Shown piece after piece: positions 1 to 9,949 of a stretch of DNA of 64,000 nt. Position numbers and translations under genes: made by a program. Origin of the DNA: Flaveria trinervia (lineage: Eukaryota; Streptophyta; Magnoliopsida; Asterales; Asteraceae); assembly GCA_025506515.1 (NCBI GenBank), contig CM046456.1:16665294-16729293 (forward strand), in the 5' to 3' direction. Within the stretch, counting starts at the first letter, position 1. The number at the start of each line of letters is the position of its first letter. The notes beneath the pieces are model-generated. The model had not been told where the DNA came from. It saw only the letters and a list, made by a program, of their open reading frames with translations, and did not search any database.

Positions 1-930
1 GGCATTGGCTCCTCATTGTTTATGATCCTACTTAGGTGATCCGCCACTAGATTTTGCTTTCCAGTTTTGTCTTTGATTTTCAAGTCGAATTCTTAAAGTA
101 AAAGCACCTATCTGATATGTCTTGACTTGGCATCTTCTTTTAGTCATGAGATACCTCAAAGTTGCAGAATCAAAATACACAATTACTTTAGTAATTATCT
201 ATATTTCTCTAAAGCAAAAAACAATAGCTAAAAGCTCATTTTCTATGGTTGAGTAATTGCTTTTAGCATGGATTAAGGTTTCTGAAGTATAACAGATCAC
301 ATGTGGCACTCGATCTATCCTTTGACCTAATACCACTCCTACCGCATAATTGATTGCATCACACATGATCTCAAAGAGAAAACTCCAATATTTTGGTTGG
401 ATTACTGTTGTGCTAAGCAATGAATTTTTCAAGGTATCAAAAGCTTACTTGCATGCTTTGGAAAACACAAATTCTACAAGCTTTTCTATAAGTTCACACA
501 TTGGTCGTGTTATCTTGAAAAAATCATTAGTAAATCATCTATAAAATCCTACATGACCAAGAAAGAATGTACTTCGCGCACACTATTAGGATAAGGTAAA
601 GATTTAATAACATCAATTTTTGCTTTATCAACCTCTAAACCTTTTGAAGAGACAACATGACCTACAATAAAACCTTGATCAACCATAAAATGACAATTCT
701 CATAAAGTAAAACAAGATTAGTCTCGATGCATCTTTCTAGAATTTTAGTCAAGTTTTCCAAACATTCTTTAAAAGAATTTCCATATACGGTGAAATCATC
801 CATGAAAACTTCAATTATCACTTCAACATAATTAAAAAAAATTACTTACCATACAACTTTGAAACATGGCGAGTGCATTACAAGCCCAAAGGGCATCCAT
901 TGGTATATAAACATGCCAAGAGGACACGTA
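1..930 (-). pseudogene. Athila-like Ty3/gypsy pol remnant: RT and RNase H
   Basis: Decayed minus-strand polymerase of an Athila-type retrotransposon. The RT palm is readable at 549-821, with the catalytic FMDD box at 795-806 (EVFMDDFTVYG) followed by the thumb segment with SSKGLEVDKAKID. RNase H follows at 199-432, with CDAINYAVGVVLGQR and the NYSTIENELLAIVF block. Near 890-910 the upstream RT motif MPFGL is still readable in another frame. Stops and frameshifts break the frame throughout. The RT stops abruptly at 930, where a CACTA terminus begins; its upstream half, in the same orientation, resumes at 35045. Family call is from motif recognition and is fairly firm. Confidence 0.8.
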
Positions 931-948
931 CACTACAAGAAAAATGAC
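931..948 (-). repeat. CACTA terminal inverted repeat (3' end)
   Basis: CACTACAAGAAAAATGAC matches the canonical plant CACTA terminus, which the transposase binds and cuts. It is the exact junction with the Athila RT remnant. The partner repeat is missing because the other end of the element is lost. Confidence 0.85.
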
Positions 949-2100
949 TATTTGGAACTAAATTATTAGAGACTAATTTATTAGTCTCAGATACATAGTA
1001 TCAACGACTAATTTGTCAGTTACAAATGTTATTTGAGACTGAATTTTGTACGCCTAATGTAAGTAACTGATAATCAGTCCTTAAAACTAGGACAACCTAT
1101 TGAAGACTAAATATCAGTCTCAAATACACATACACAATAAGAGTTTTTGAAGGGAAGTTTGATGGCAATTGAATTTTATTCCCAAATAAGATATCTAATT
1201 GGTGTTATTATTTGAGTAAATGATAATCAATCTCTAATAAATAAGGCATATATTAAAGACTAAATTAGGGACTGAAATTAGTTTATAATGTTTTGCATTA
1301 GAAAATGATTAATAATTGATTTACAATCTCTAATTAATTTATGTGGATTATGTTATTGTAAGAAATGTATTGAACTCTGGAAATTAGTTTTAAACAGACT
1401 ATAATTGTAGTTATTTGGAACTGATATCTAGTCTATAAAGAAGATTGCAGATGTAATAATTGGGGATTGATATTTAGACTTCAATAAAGAAATAAACTTA
1501 CTTTTGAGAATATATTAGAGACTACAAATTAGTTATTAATATTCATATTGTATATTGAATCATGGAGTGACTTTCAGTGCGAAATGACTTTCTCATAGGA
1601 ATAATGATTAAAGATTGATTTATAGTATCTAATAATACGACACAACTTATATAAGTTTAATGAGGTATCGAAGATTAGAATTCTGTCTTAAAAATATTAT
1701 GAGTGTCTTTATTTAAAAAAAATATTTAGTCTCTAAAGAGTTATGTAAGTGTAATAAATAAGAACTAAGATTCTAATTCCAACAAAAAAAACACATTTAT
1801 GATTTCTAAAAATCATAGTATAGAGTACAAATTAGTTACTAAAATTCCTAAAGCAAGTCGAAACAAAGGCTGTTTTTCAATTTGAAAATACTTTTGTGTA
1901 AAAAACTAATTAATTATCGAATCATATTCTCTAATAATATGACACAAATTATACAGTTATAAAAAGGGTATTGAAAACTGAAAACCAGTCTCTAAAGTTA
2001 AAGTATTTGAAGATAAAAAAAGATGATAAACTAATGGGAGACTATTTATGAAACTTGTACGCTGCAATTAATTACTGAACAAAGAAATATAATATACACC
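949..2100. repeat. CACTA subterminal repeat zone, non-coding
   Basis: AT-rich stretch with no credible gene. It is dense in short direct and inverted variants of AGACTAA / TTAGTCTC / CAGTCTC, for example near 970-995, 1003-1020, 1105-1125 and 1255-1280. Such clusters are typical of CACTA subterminal regions, which in the family bind the small TNPA-like protein. The binding role here is inferred. Confidence 0.6.
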
Positions 2101-2889
2101 TTTCAAATCAATAGTTATGTTCAAATAGTATATGCACCGATATAAGTTTAGCATAATCCATAATAGTTTAAGTCAATCCATCAAAATAATACAAAATAAG
2201 TTTCAAAGTTCAATAAATCCAAAAAACACTCATTATTATCCAAACCAATTTGCAACAGCATCACACCAGCATTCTTTTTATGCCCAAGTACCACAAGCCT
2301 CTATAATAAGTTCTTTTAAAATTCTGCATTATGACAAATCTGAAAACATATTATAATCAGATTAGCTAAATCATTAAAAACAATGGTCAAAATTTAGAAA
2401 CTTTCAAAAAAAATATATAGTTTTTAACTATCGTGCATAACAGGTCATGTTCATGTCAACTTTTAAATTACTTACGAGCATACTTGTAAAAAAACATATT
2501 GGCTCGGGCAAGGTGCCACATTTGGACGGGTTCGGGTAGGACGTTTCGTTAGAAAAACATATTAGGATTGGTTTAGGTCGGGTTGGGTTGATTATACATG
2601 TATGCATAAAATAAGTTAAAAAATCAACAAGCACACTAAATATCATCAAAGTAGAAAAATACCTCGTATTCCAAGCCATTGAAGCAAATCCAAACCACAA
2701 TCGAGTGCTATATGGGTCAAATTAGATAAAAGCTTATTAAATACAACATATCTTCACATTTACCTGCCACCATTATATCAACAATTGAATGTTTGAATAA
2801 TATCAAATAATTATATTAATACATGTATGTTAGAAACAGTGTTTGAGAAATTAATATAATTAAAACTTTTACAGAATTTAAAGAGTTGA
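2101..2889. other. non-coding 3' part of CACTA
   Basis: No recognisable domain in either strand. The small open frames at 2132-2356 and 2428-2700 show no motif. A short GGTTCGGGT/GGTCGGGTTGGG-like low-complexity patch lies at about 2520-2590. Treated as the untranslated or subterminal part of the CACTA element. Confidence 0.4.
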
Positions 2890-3590
2890 ACCTTACAAAT
2901 CATCATCATCTGAGTCAACATCTTCATTATCATTTTTTGATTTATCAATGTCTGAATCATCTAGGTTTATCTCTGAACCATAATCTTCCATACTATGATC
3001 AGAATCATCTATCCCATCATCAATAAAATTATCTATAATGCCATCAAAACCCTGAACATCAACATTTTCAACAATATTTTGGTAATATCTTTACAAAGAA
3101 GGTTGAAATTTTCTAACAAATCTTCTGAAGTTTTGTCTTCCGGAATATCCCATAGGTGTCTATGAGTTATTCTTTCAATAATTTTCCAATCTGAATTTGG
3201 CTTAAGGGGGTCATTTATATAAAATACTTGTTTAGCCTATTTTTCAAAAATAAAAGGATCTTCCTTATAAGCACTCCGGGAAGTGTCTATGCTTATGAAA
3301 TGAGGTTCAAATATGATACGTTTTCTATGACGAGCAGTGTCAAATCATGTGCATTTAAATAAAATAACATGATAACCTCGTATGAATGACAATTCAATCA
3401 CTTCGTCTAAATATCCATGAAAATCATGGGGACCGTTACTCCACAATTTTGTGTTTGCCTGCAATCATCTCTTGGCTTAACTATAAATTTAACCCCATTC
3501 ACTATGTATCCCTTGTGATACGAAACTCGATTATCAGGAAGGGAAGACAATACATATAACTCCTTGTTAATTTGAGATGGATTTAATGTA
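2890..3590 (-). pseudogene. CACTA transposase C-terminus (DUF4216-like, acidic tail)
   Basis: Minus-strand decayed coding sequence downstream of the main transposase core. At about 3440-3530 the frame reads YIVNGVKF followed by CRQTQNCGV, characteristic of the DUF4216 region of plant CACTA transposases. At about 3145-3220 there are fragments resembling the NDPL..SDWKI..I segment of the same domain. The end (about 2890-3060) is strongly acidic, with runs of Asp/Glu. Several stops and frameshifts are present. Introns may explain the gaps between this block and the one at 4065. Confidence 0.65.
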
Positions 3591-4064
3591 TACTTTTCTT
3601 GAATCTGTTCTCAATTTTAAACATAGTAATCATGTTAGTGGAGAGAAATGCAGTTTTATAAATTAAAGCAAGTAAATAGGATGTGATTACCAGTTTTGCA
3701 AACCAATCTGGAAATGTAGACTGTTGTATCTCAAAAAAGTCTGATGTTTCAAGATGTTGACTTTGTAAAAATCGTAAGTTTCTCTGCAACATTTAGATAA
3801 ACTATAAATTTATTAAGATTTGACATTTAATATTATTCGTAAACAAAGATATTAAAAGACTTACTCTATATACGGTTGAATCTCTTGACAATTATTAAAT
3901 ATAAACCATGTCGCTTTCTTCATAAGATTACTAGGAAGGATACGAACTTCTTTCCTCCCAATACCTCGACCACTCAATCTGAAAATATCTAACGCGTAGT
4001 TTTGAGCGTCAATAGAAATTTAATCATTGTTTCTATCGCGTTTGTCCAACTTTGATTCAACACC
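3591..4064 (-). other. CACTA transposase inter-domain or intron stretch
   Basis: Mostly AT-rich sequence between the DUF4216-like and DUF4218-like blocks. A short stretch at about 3880-4000 resembles the end of the DUF4218 neighbourhood (RLSGRGIGRKEVRILPSN, minus strand). The 69-codon frame at 3583-3792 has no recognisable motif. It may contain one or more introns. Confidence 0.4.
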
Positions 4065-4427
4065 TCATAAATAATATGAACAAAATGTTATAGCTTCTTC
4101 AACAATATAACCTTCTACTATCGACCCTTCAGGTTTAGCTTTATTTCTAACATATTTCTTTAAATGGTCAAGGTATCTTTCAGTCGGATACATCCATCTT
4201 GATTGTACGGGTCCTCCTAATATTGCCTCTTCAGGAAGATGAACACACAAGTGCACCATAATTGTAAAAAATAATAGAGGAAATATACGTTCAAGCTTGC
4301 ACAAAATCTTAACTATCTCTTCTTGCAATGCTTTTAACTCCCTCACGTGTAACGTGACCTCGGTAAGTTTCTTGAAAAACTGAGACAACTCGATTAATGC
4401 ATTACGAATATGTTTGGTAAAAAATGG
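4065..4427 (-). pseudogene. CACTA transposase DUF4218-like domain
   Basis: Minus-strand fragment with the family hallmarks MVHLCVHLPEEAILGGPVQ, RWMYPTERYLDHLKKYVRN and KAKPEGSIVEGYIVEEAITF. In plant CACTA transposases this block directly follows the TNP2 core. The frame at 4065-4388 is open but ends before the next domain; a small shift separates it from the preceding block at 4428-4682. Catalytic function is assigned to the TNP2 core, not this part. Confidence 0.8.
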
Positions 4428-5860
4428 TCAAATTGCAATAGGAATTATGCGTTGTATTAAAACATGACAATCATGTGATTTAAGCCCATATACCTTTCCT
4501 TGCTCAACAATCACATTTTTAGCTAAATTTCCAGCATACCCATCTGGAAAACACATAGACTTGAGTAGATTACAAAATTGTTTTCCCTCATTTTGGGTTA
4601 AAACATACATAGCATGTGGTTTAACCCAATGGTCATTCTTCCGCACCAAATGAAGCTCCTTTCGTATGTTCATATCTTCCAAATCTAGTCAAGCATTGTC
4701 AGTGTCTTTCGTCTTTCCTTCTATGTTTAACAAGGTTCCTAACACGTTCTCACACACATTCTTTTCAACATGCATCACATCTATGTTATGACGAATTAAC
4801 AACTTAGGCCAGTACGGGAGTTCGAAGAAGATGCATTTCTTTGACCAGTTTAAATCATGTGAGTCGCGTTTTCTTTTTTTCCCGCCATGAGACTAATGTT
4901 TTCCATGATGATGTATAGTGACATGTTCTAACTGACGTAAGCAATCTCTTCGTTAACAGGTTTAGGTGCAAGCCTAGTCTCTCTCTGTCCATTAAAATCT
5001 TGTGATTTCCTCCAAGGGTGATCGAGTAGGAGAAATCGCCTATGACCTACATATGCTATTCTATCTCGTATACGTATACTGCTAGCATCTTCATTGCACA
5101 TCGGACAAGCCTTGTATCCACTCGTGCTCCATCCAGACAAATAACCATACGCAAGAAAATCATTAATTGTCCACAGAAGTACAACACACATGTTGAGATT
5201 TTTTTTGATTCGCAATCATAGGTTTCAACACCTTTATCCCATAAAACTTTCAACTCATCTATGAGTGGACACAAAATACATCAACATCCTTTCCCAGCAA
5301 ATCTCCTCCAGGAATCAGCAATGTCAACATAAATGAAGGATTAACCATAGATTTCCAAGGAGGCATATTATATGGTATGAGCACAACAGGCCACATACTA
5401 TAAGAGAGACTCATGGCCCCAAAAGGATTAAAGCCATCACTTGCAAGCCCTAGGCGAACATTTCTAGGATCATTTGCAAAATTAGGAAACATTGTATCAA
5501 AGTGTTTCCAAGCCTTTTCGTCTGCTAGATGCCTTAGATGTATGTCTTGAAGCATATAAACACTTAAGTCTACTAGTGATGGGAAAGTAACGCAAGACTT
5601 TTACAGGTTTCTTTTTCCCTTTATTGTTTTCTTCATAACGATTAGTGTTACACACTGGACAATTTTGTAATCCTGCATTTTCTTTCCAAAATAATGCACA
5701 ATCATATTTACAAGCATGGATAGATTCATATCCTAGTCCAAGAGTACATAAATATTTTTTTGCCTCATAATGGTTCTTTGGCAAGTTTGCATCCTTGAAA
5801 GCCCGAGTAAATAAATTTAGAATCATATCCATTAACACATTTGTCATTTTACATGTCACA
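4428..5860 (-). pseudogene. CACTA transposase core (TNP2 / Transposase_21)
   Basis: Catalytic region of an En/Spm-type transposase that would cut at the CACTA termini. Read on the minus strand, the order is a cysteine motif CPVCNTNRY and VLRYFPITSRLKCLY (5497-5700), then RNVRLGLASDGFNPFG with SMWPVVLIPYNMPPW (5259-5555), then LIDELKVLWDKGVETYD, then LSGWSTSGYKACPMCNED (4928-5215), then DVMHVEKNVCENVLGTLL (about 4740-4800), and finally LKSHDCHVLIQRIIPI (4428-4500). Pieces lie in at least three frames (5555, 5274, 5215 and 4682 starts), so the gene is dead. Order and motifs make the identification firm. Confidence 0.88.
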
Positions 5861-6355
5861 TTTACATTCATTAACTCTAGTAAAAATCCTAGTACAGAAA
5901 ACTCATCACACCCAGGGTATAAAGGCTTTTCCATATCAACAAATAACTTTTCCACATTTGGGTTACTACGTTTATAAGCATCATCATTAGAGCTTCCGGC
6001 TTCAGCTTCACTTCCCATAGGAAAAGCATCATTAAGTAACTCATCGACACCGTCATTTGATTCGTTTTCACTTCCTCCACAGTCACTATTTGTTTCGCTT
6101 GTTTCATAACCCGGCAGATGTTCACCATGATATACCCATACGTTGTATGTCGGTTCAAAACCATTATTTATGATATGAGGAGCAACAACACTAGGAATAT
6201 GTCTTCTTGCATTTCCATAATTTCTACAAGGACAATGTATTCAACCTTCACTATCAATGTAAGTTTCACCCCTTTTAGCAAAATCAAACGCTCCTTTAAT
6301 GAACGTTGGATCTACCTTATTAGTAATTTTAGTCCAGCTCTTATCCAAAGTCATT
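5861..6355 (-). pseudogene. CACTA transposase N-terminus (transposase-associated domain)
   Basis: Likely N-terminus of the same gene. From an ATG near 6355 the minus strand reads MTLDKSWTKITNKVDPTF, then, after an in-frame TGA near 6240, IHCPCRNYGNARRHIP and VVAPHIINNGFEPTYNVWVYHGE-type sequence in two adjoining pieces. This pattern is the transposase-associated zinc-finger-like domain found before TNP2. An acidic linker joins it to the core, and the frame stays open to 5497. The start is chosen because it is the first ATG ahead of the domain signature. Confidence 0.7.
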
Positions 6356-6495
6356 GTGAAATCCTAAAATGGTTGTATAGTGATGAGATAATTCCTTGAA
6401 ACAATATTGCATACTTCTAAAATTAAAATCATGTTATCTCTTTATCTAAATTATGTATTCTTTTGGATGATTCTAATGCAATAATTGTGGCCATG

Positions 6496-7307
6496 TGTAA
6501 GGCCCCGTTTCCGGAAACCTCACAGTTGGTCAATCATAGCAATTAAAACATTAAACATTACAATTAAACAAGCTTAAGTAGCGGAAATAATTTATCAAAA
6601 GCCATTCACTTCATTTAAAACACTGTTGTTAAGCAATACATCATCATTGACTGTTTACAAAAGATTTGTATATATGCATTACAAAACAACAGCAATACAA
6701 AGTACGAATGGATGTCAGACTTTCCCTGCCGAGTAGCTTCACCCTCGTGCCATCCTCAGCAATAATTACCTGCCAACTGAAAATGTATAAAAGCCAGCGT
6801 TGCTGAGTGAGCTCTAGTTTTATAAGTAATAAAACACTTTCTATATGTTGTATAAGAGAATACTCTTTTCTGTAAAATACAACTCTATACTGTATATGCG
6901 AGCACGCATCAACTATATGAATAAATATTGTTCGTTCTCTGTACTGTATGCATTGTCTGTTCTATACACTTTTATCTTTATGTTTCACTTTCTGTATGGA
7001 CCAGTGAGCAATACCCCAACTATATGCGCGATCGAAAACGGGTGATGGGCCATCTATATCCCTCGAAAGGGTCAACTATATCCCCCAAAAGGGTCAACTG
7101 TATCCCTCGAAAGGGTCAACTATATCCCCCGAAAGGGTCAACTGTATCCCTCGAAAGGGTTTTGTGTACTATGTACAAGGCCAACCTAATCACCCAGGGC
7201 ACGCTGCAAAGGTCCTGCCAATCTCAACTGGTTCTCCTTGTCTGCATAATAGGGTAGCTAACCCGCAACACAGTTGAGCTAACGACAACATAGTCGTGTA
7301 CCTCCTG
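6496..7307 (-). repeat. Element B 3' LTR, first part
   Basis: Downstream portion of B's 3' LTR in element orientation; the plus strand starts TGTAAGGCCCC. It is continuous with 16647-17930 once element A and one TSD copy are removed. The join is supported by the corresponding uninterrupted LTR stretch at 34670-34700 and by F near 59900-59930. It contains a 22-bp minisatellite (7057-7160) and the candidate LTR splice acceptor at 6777. Confidence 0.88.
7057..7160. repeat. 22-bp LTR minisatellite (B type)
   Basis: About five tandem units of the form TATCCCYCGAAAGGGTCAAC. The same array occurs at 34438-34541 in B's other LTR and in a two-unit version at 59739-59776 in F. It is not found in the LTRs of A, C, D or E. 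Confidence 0.85.
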
Positions 7308-7913
7308 TGTAAGGCCCCGTTCTTGGGACGCTTACAGTTGGGTTCTCATCGCACCTAAAACATATAATTACATTTGTATTTCGTAAAAATCGTAGTGGAA
7401 AACTAAAACAATCTTTCATTTCCATGTAAATGCTTTTGCAAATTAATACAACATTCATTACAAAATAGCTTGTTCGCATTACAATGCAAAAACATTAATC
7501 AAAAGAATGCCATCCCAAAAGAGCTGAGTAGTCGCCCGTGCCATCCTTAGCAATCATTACCTGCCAACTGGAAACACATCAAAGTCAGCGTTGCTGAGCG
7601 AGTTCTAGTTTTATAAATACAACATACTTTACTTTACATTCGTTCGCGATCATACATCATACGTACATACAGATAATATCATTATTATCTTCGTCATTAC
7701 GTTCATTAATCTTCGTTCATTCAACGTGTTACATTATCGTTCACCTCTCTATCTAGATCCGGTCAGACTTTACCCTCTACGTGGCACTCAACCACGATTA
7801 CTGAGTCGAATGACCAAGATCCTGTTCTGTACATTATTCCGATAATTCATTTACGTTCATTCATACTTCGTTCTTTCATACAAAATCTTTTGTTCATTTA
7901 CACTTTCGTTCCT

Positions 7914-8260
7914 TCGAGTCTGTTGTGACAACAGGGTCGCTCACCTCATTAACAATCCCAACGACTTCGCGCTATCCGAGTCCGTTGCAACCATATAGTT
8001 GCTCACCCCAGTCGCCAATTTCAACGATAGCATGCTTTCCGAGTCTCTTGCAACCATAGGGTTGCTCACCTCATGGCAACTTCACAATAACGCCCTGTCC
8101 GAGTCTGTTGCAACCATAGGGGTGCTCACCTCATAGCAACTTCACAATAATGCCCTGTCCGAGTCTGTTGCAACCATAGGGGTGCTCACCTCATAGCAAT
8201 CTCAAGGATTGCATACCATCCGAGTCTGTTGCAACAACAGGGTTGCTCACCTCATTTATG
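7914..8260. repeat. 60-bp LTR minisatellite (A type)
   Basis: Six tandem units of about 60 bp, each starting near CCGAGTCTGTTGCAACCATA and containing GCTCACCTCA. Repeated in A's 5' LTR at 15059-15400. Units at 8099-8218 are almost identical, suggesting recent expansion. Confidence 0.88.
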
Positions 8261-9329
8261 TGCTTGCAAGCCTTTCCTTCGTTCGTTCATCATTCAATAA
8301 TGCATGCATTCTTACTTTATGTTCCTCTTTTATTATCTTTCACTTTACGTTACATAATACTTCATTCATTCATTAACATGACACGTAAAGCCACCAGAAA
8401 GATAACATACATCATAATAAGGAACATATCATACGCAATCATCATCATCATACAGGGCAACATCATACATACGTAACAAGCCTAAACATGCAACCCATCA
8501 TCGTCATGCCCAACATGCTCTCTAAGGCCTCAATCATCATCTTACATGCTCTTACGAAAACCTTTACGTCAAAACTTACATCTGCCCTTTTCTCCCAAAA
8601 GTCAGAAGTCAAACTACGCTTCCCACGGGTGCAACAACCCTATTCGGGCGTATGGACACCCTTTAGTCGTGTGGCCTCCATGTGACTGAACATTATGTGA
8701 ATGAGTACCCAATCGTGCGAATGGACTATGCGGATGAACCTCATGCGAATGGGATTAATGCGGATGAGCACTTATGCGACTGGACCTTCAGTCGCATGAC
8801 CTCTATGCGACTGGCCTTTCAATCGTGCGAATGGACCCCAATCGTGCGAATGGTCCCCAATCGCACCCTAATCGGCCGTATGGCCTCCATTCGGCCTCCA
8901 GTTGGTCGCCTAGCCCTAGCTGATGCAGAATGCAGTTCATCTCGACTGCAGCCGAGGGTTTTCGGCCTCCAAACGCATCTAAACCCATTGTAAGCCTAAA
9001 TCGACCATCCTAAACCTTAGGGATGTATACCACAACACCATTCAAGCACACACAAGCTCACAATCAAGCCACAAACGCATCATACATACACATACACATA
9101 CACAAATGGGTCAAACATACACGTGCTCCAAAACCCGATTTCAGATGTGTTCCAGCCCCAAATCGTTAGAAAACAAGTAAAAGTGGGGTTCTAGAACTCA
9201 CACAAACAAGCACAACGACTAGGGCTTAGATTTGGCTTGCTACACACGACGATTTTGGCAACCCGAACCACCTTCTTTTCTCTTATTCTTCTCCTTTCTC
9301 TCTATGAAGTTTGAAATGTGGGGTGTGTG

Positions 9330-9352
9330 GGGAGAGTGGGCTGCCCTCTCCC
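9330..9352 (-). other. LTR hairpin, element A 3' LTR
   Basis: Perfect 7-bp inverted repeat GGGAGAG / CTCTCCC around a 9-nt loop, 119 nt inside the LTR start in element orientation. The copy in the 5' LTR is at 16505-16527. Hairpins at the same distance but with different stems occur in B, C and F. Function unknown. Confidence 0.6.
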
Positions 9353-9471
9353 TACTAATATCACCATATTTCCCAACTTTTCTTCGTTGGCGAGTTTGGT
9401 CCCTCGACTTTGAACTTTATTTTCTTTTCTTTCTTCACCGGCATCAAAATAATAAATATTCGGGTGTTACA

Positions 9472-9486
9472 AGTCCACCTCCCCTT
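9472..9486 (-). promoter_or_regulatory. Element A polypurine tract
   Basis: Minus strand AAGGGGAGGTGGACT directly abuts the 3' LTR start TGTAACACC. This is the expected primer site for plus-strand DNA synthesis. Matching tracts lie next to the LTRs of B (17931), D (27433) and F (61217). Confidence 0.85.
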
Positions 9487-9511
9487 AAATAGGTTTCGTC
9501 CCCGAAACCTG

Positions 9512-9949
9512 TTATTCGTTGAACAAACGTGGATAATGTTGTCTCATTTCTTCCTCAGTCTCCCACGTTGACTCGGATCCCTTCCTGTGCTTCCACTGTA
9601 CACGCACAAGAGTACCACTTTATTCCTTAGCCTTTTCTCCTTTCGGTCGATGATTGCCACTAGTTGCGCCACATAATTGAGCCGTTCATCTACTTTGATA
9701 TCTTCCAATGCGACAATCATATCTTCATCTGCTAGGCACTTCCTTAGATGAGATACGTGGAATGTTGGGTGAATTCCATTTAACTCATCCGGTAACTCCA
9801 GTCTATAGGCCACCTCTCCCACTCGAGCAATGATTCGGAAATGGCCTATATACCTTGGGCTCAACTTGCCCTGCTTTCTGAATCGGATAATACCCTTCCA
9901 AGGTGAGACCTTCAACATAACCCGGTCACCCACCTGGAACTCAATCGGC
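9512..9949 (-). pseudogene. Element A integrase tail: GPY/F and chromodomain-like
   Basis: Minus-strand C-terminal part of pol. It reads GDRVMLKVSPWKGIIRF, then the GPY/F-like segment (here IGHFRIIARVGEVAYRLELP), then HPTFHVSHLRKCLADEDM and the chromodomain-like end. A 1-base loss near 9615 relative to D shifts the frame, so the usual TWETEEEMR ending is read out of frame. The family stop lies at 9512-9514. In chromoviruses this tail directs integration to particular chromatin. Confidence 0.82.

Larger units (their letters stand above)
931..6495 (-). mobile_element. CACTA (En/Spm) DNA transposon, 5' end lost
   Basis: Autonomous-type CACTA element lying in minus orientation inside the Athila RT. 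The 3' terminus is intact and starts with CACTACAAGAAAAATGAC at 931. A subterminal repeat zone follows, then a large transposase pseudogene at about 2890-6355. The sequence upstream of the transposase is cut at 6496 by the LTR of element B, and the opposite CACTA terminus is not found again on the far side of B (35045 is Athila). A 3-bp TSD (GTA, 928-930) therefore cannot be confirmed. Confidence 0.85.
7308..9471 (-). repeat. Element A 3' LTR
   Basis: 2164 bp; TG...CA boundaries on both strands (plus TGTAAGG ... GTGTTACA). It holds a 60-bp minisatellite at 7914-8260, the conserved block CTTTCACTTTACGTTACAT near 8337-8355, a cluster of TGCGAATGG/TGCGACTGG motifs at 8690-8880, and a hairpin 119 nt from the LTR start (9330-9352). 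The plus-strand open frames here (for example 8682-8993) arise from the repeats and are not genes. Confidence 0.92.

Noticed and set aside
6491..6495. CCATG as a confirmed TSD of element B
   Set aside because: The matching right copy cannot be checked because the 5' LTR is truncated at about 35044; kept only as a candidate.
6928..7257. 109-codon plus-strand frame with SKGSTISPKRVN-type repeats (also 34262-34639, 59675-59872)
   Set aside because: Translation of the 22-bp minisatellite in B/F LTRs, length set by the array.
7914..8260. Regularly spaced repeats resembling a CRISPR array
   Set aside because: Units are contiguous 60-bp tandem copies without unique spacers, lie in an LTR, are duplicated in the other LTR, and the DNA is plant.
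8682..8993. Plus-strand 103-codon frame (and relatives at 15693-16079, 26554-26961, 33511-33780) with repeated RMD/CEW/SHG residues
   Set aside because: They lie wholly inside LTRs of A and D and are generated by the CGAATGG/CGACTGG repeat cluster; no start context or domain.
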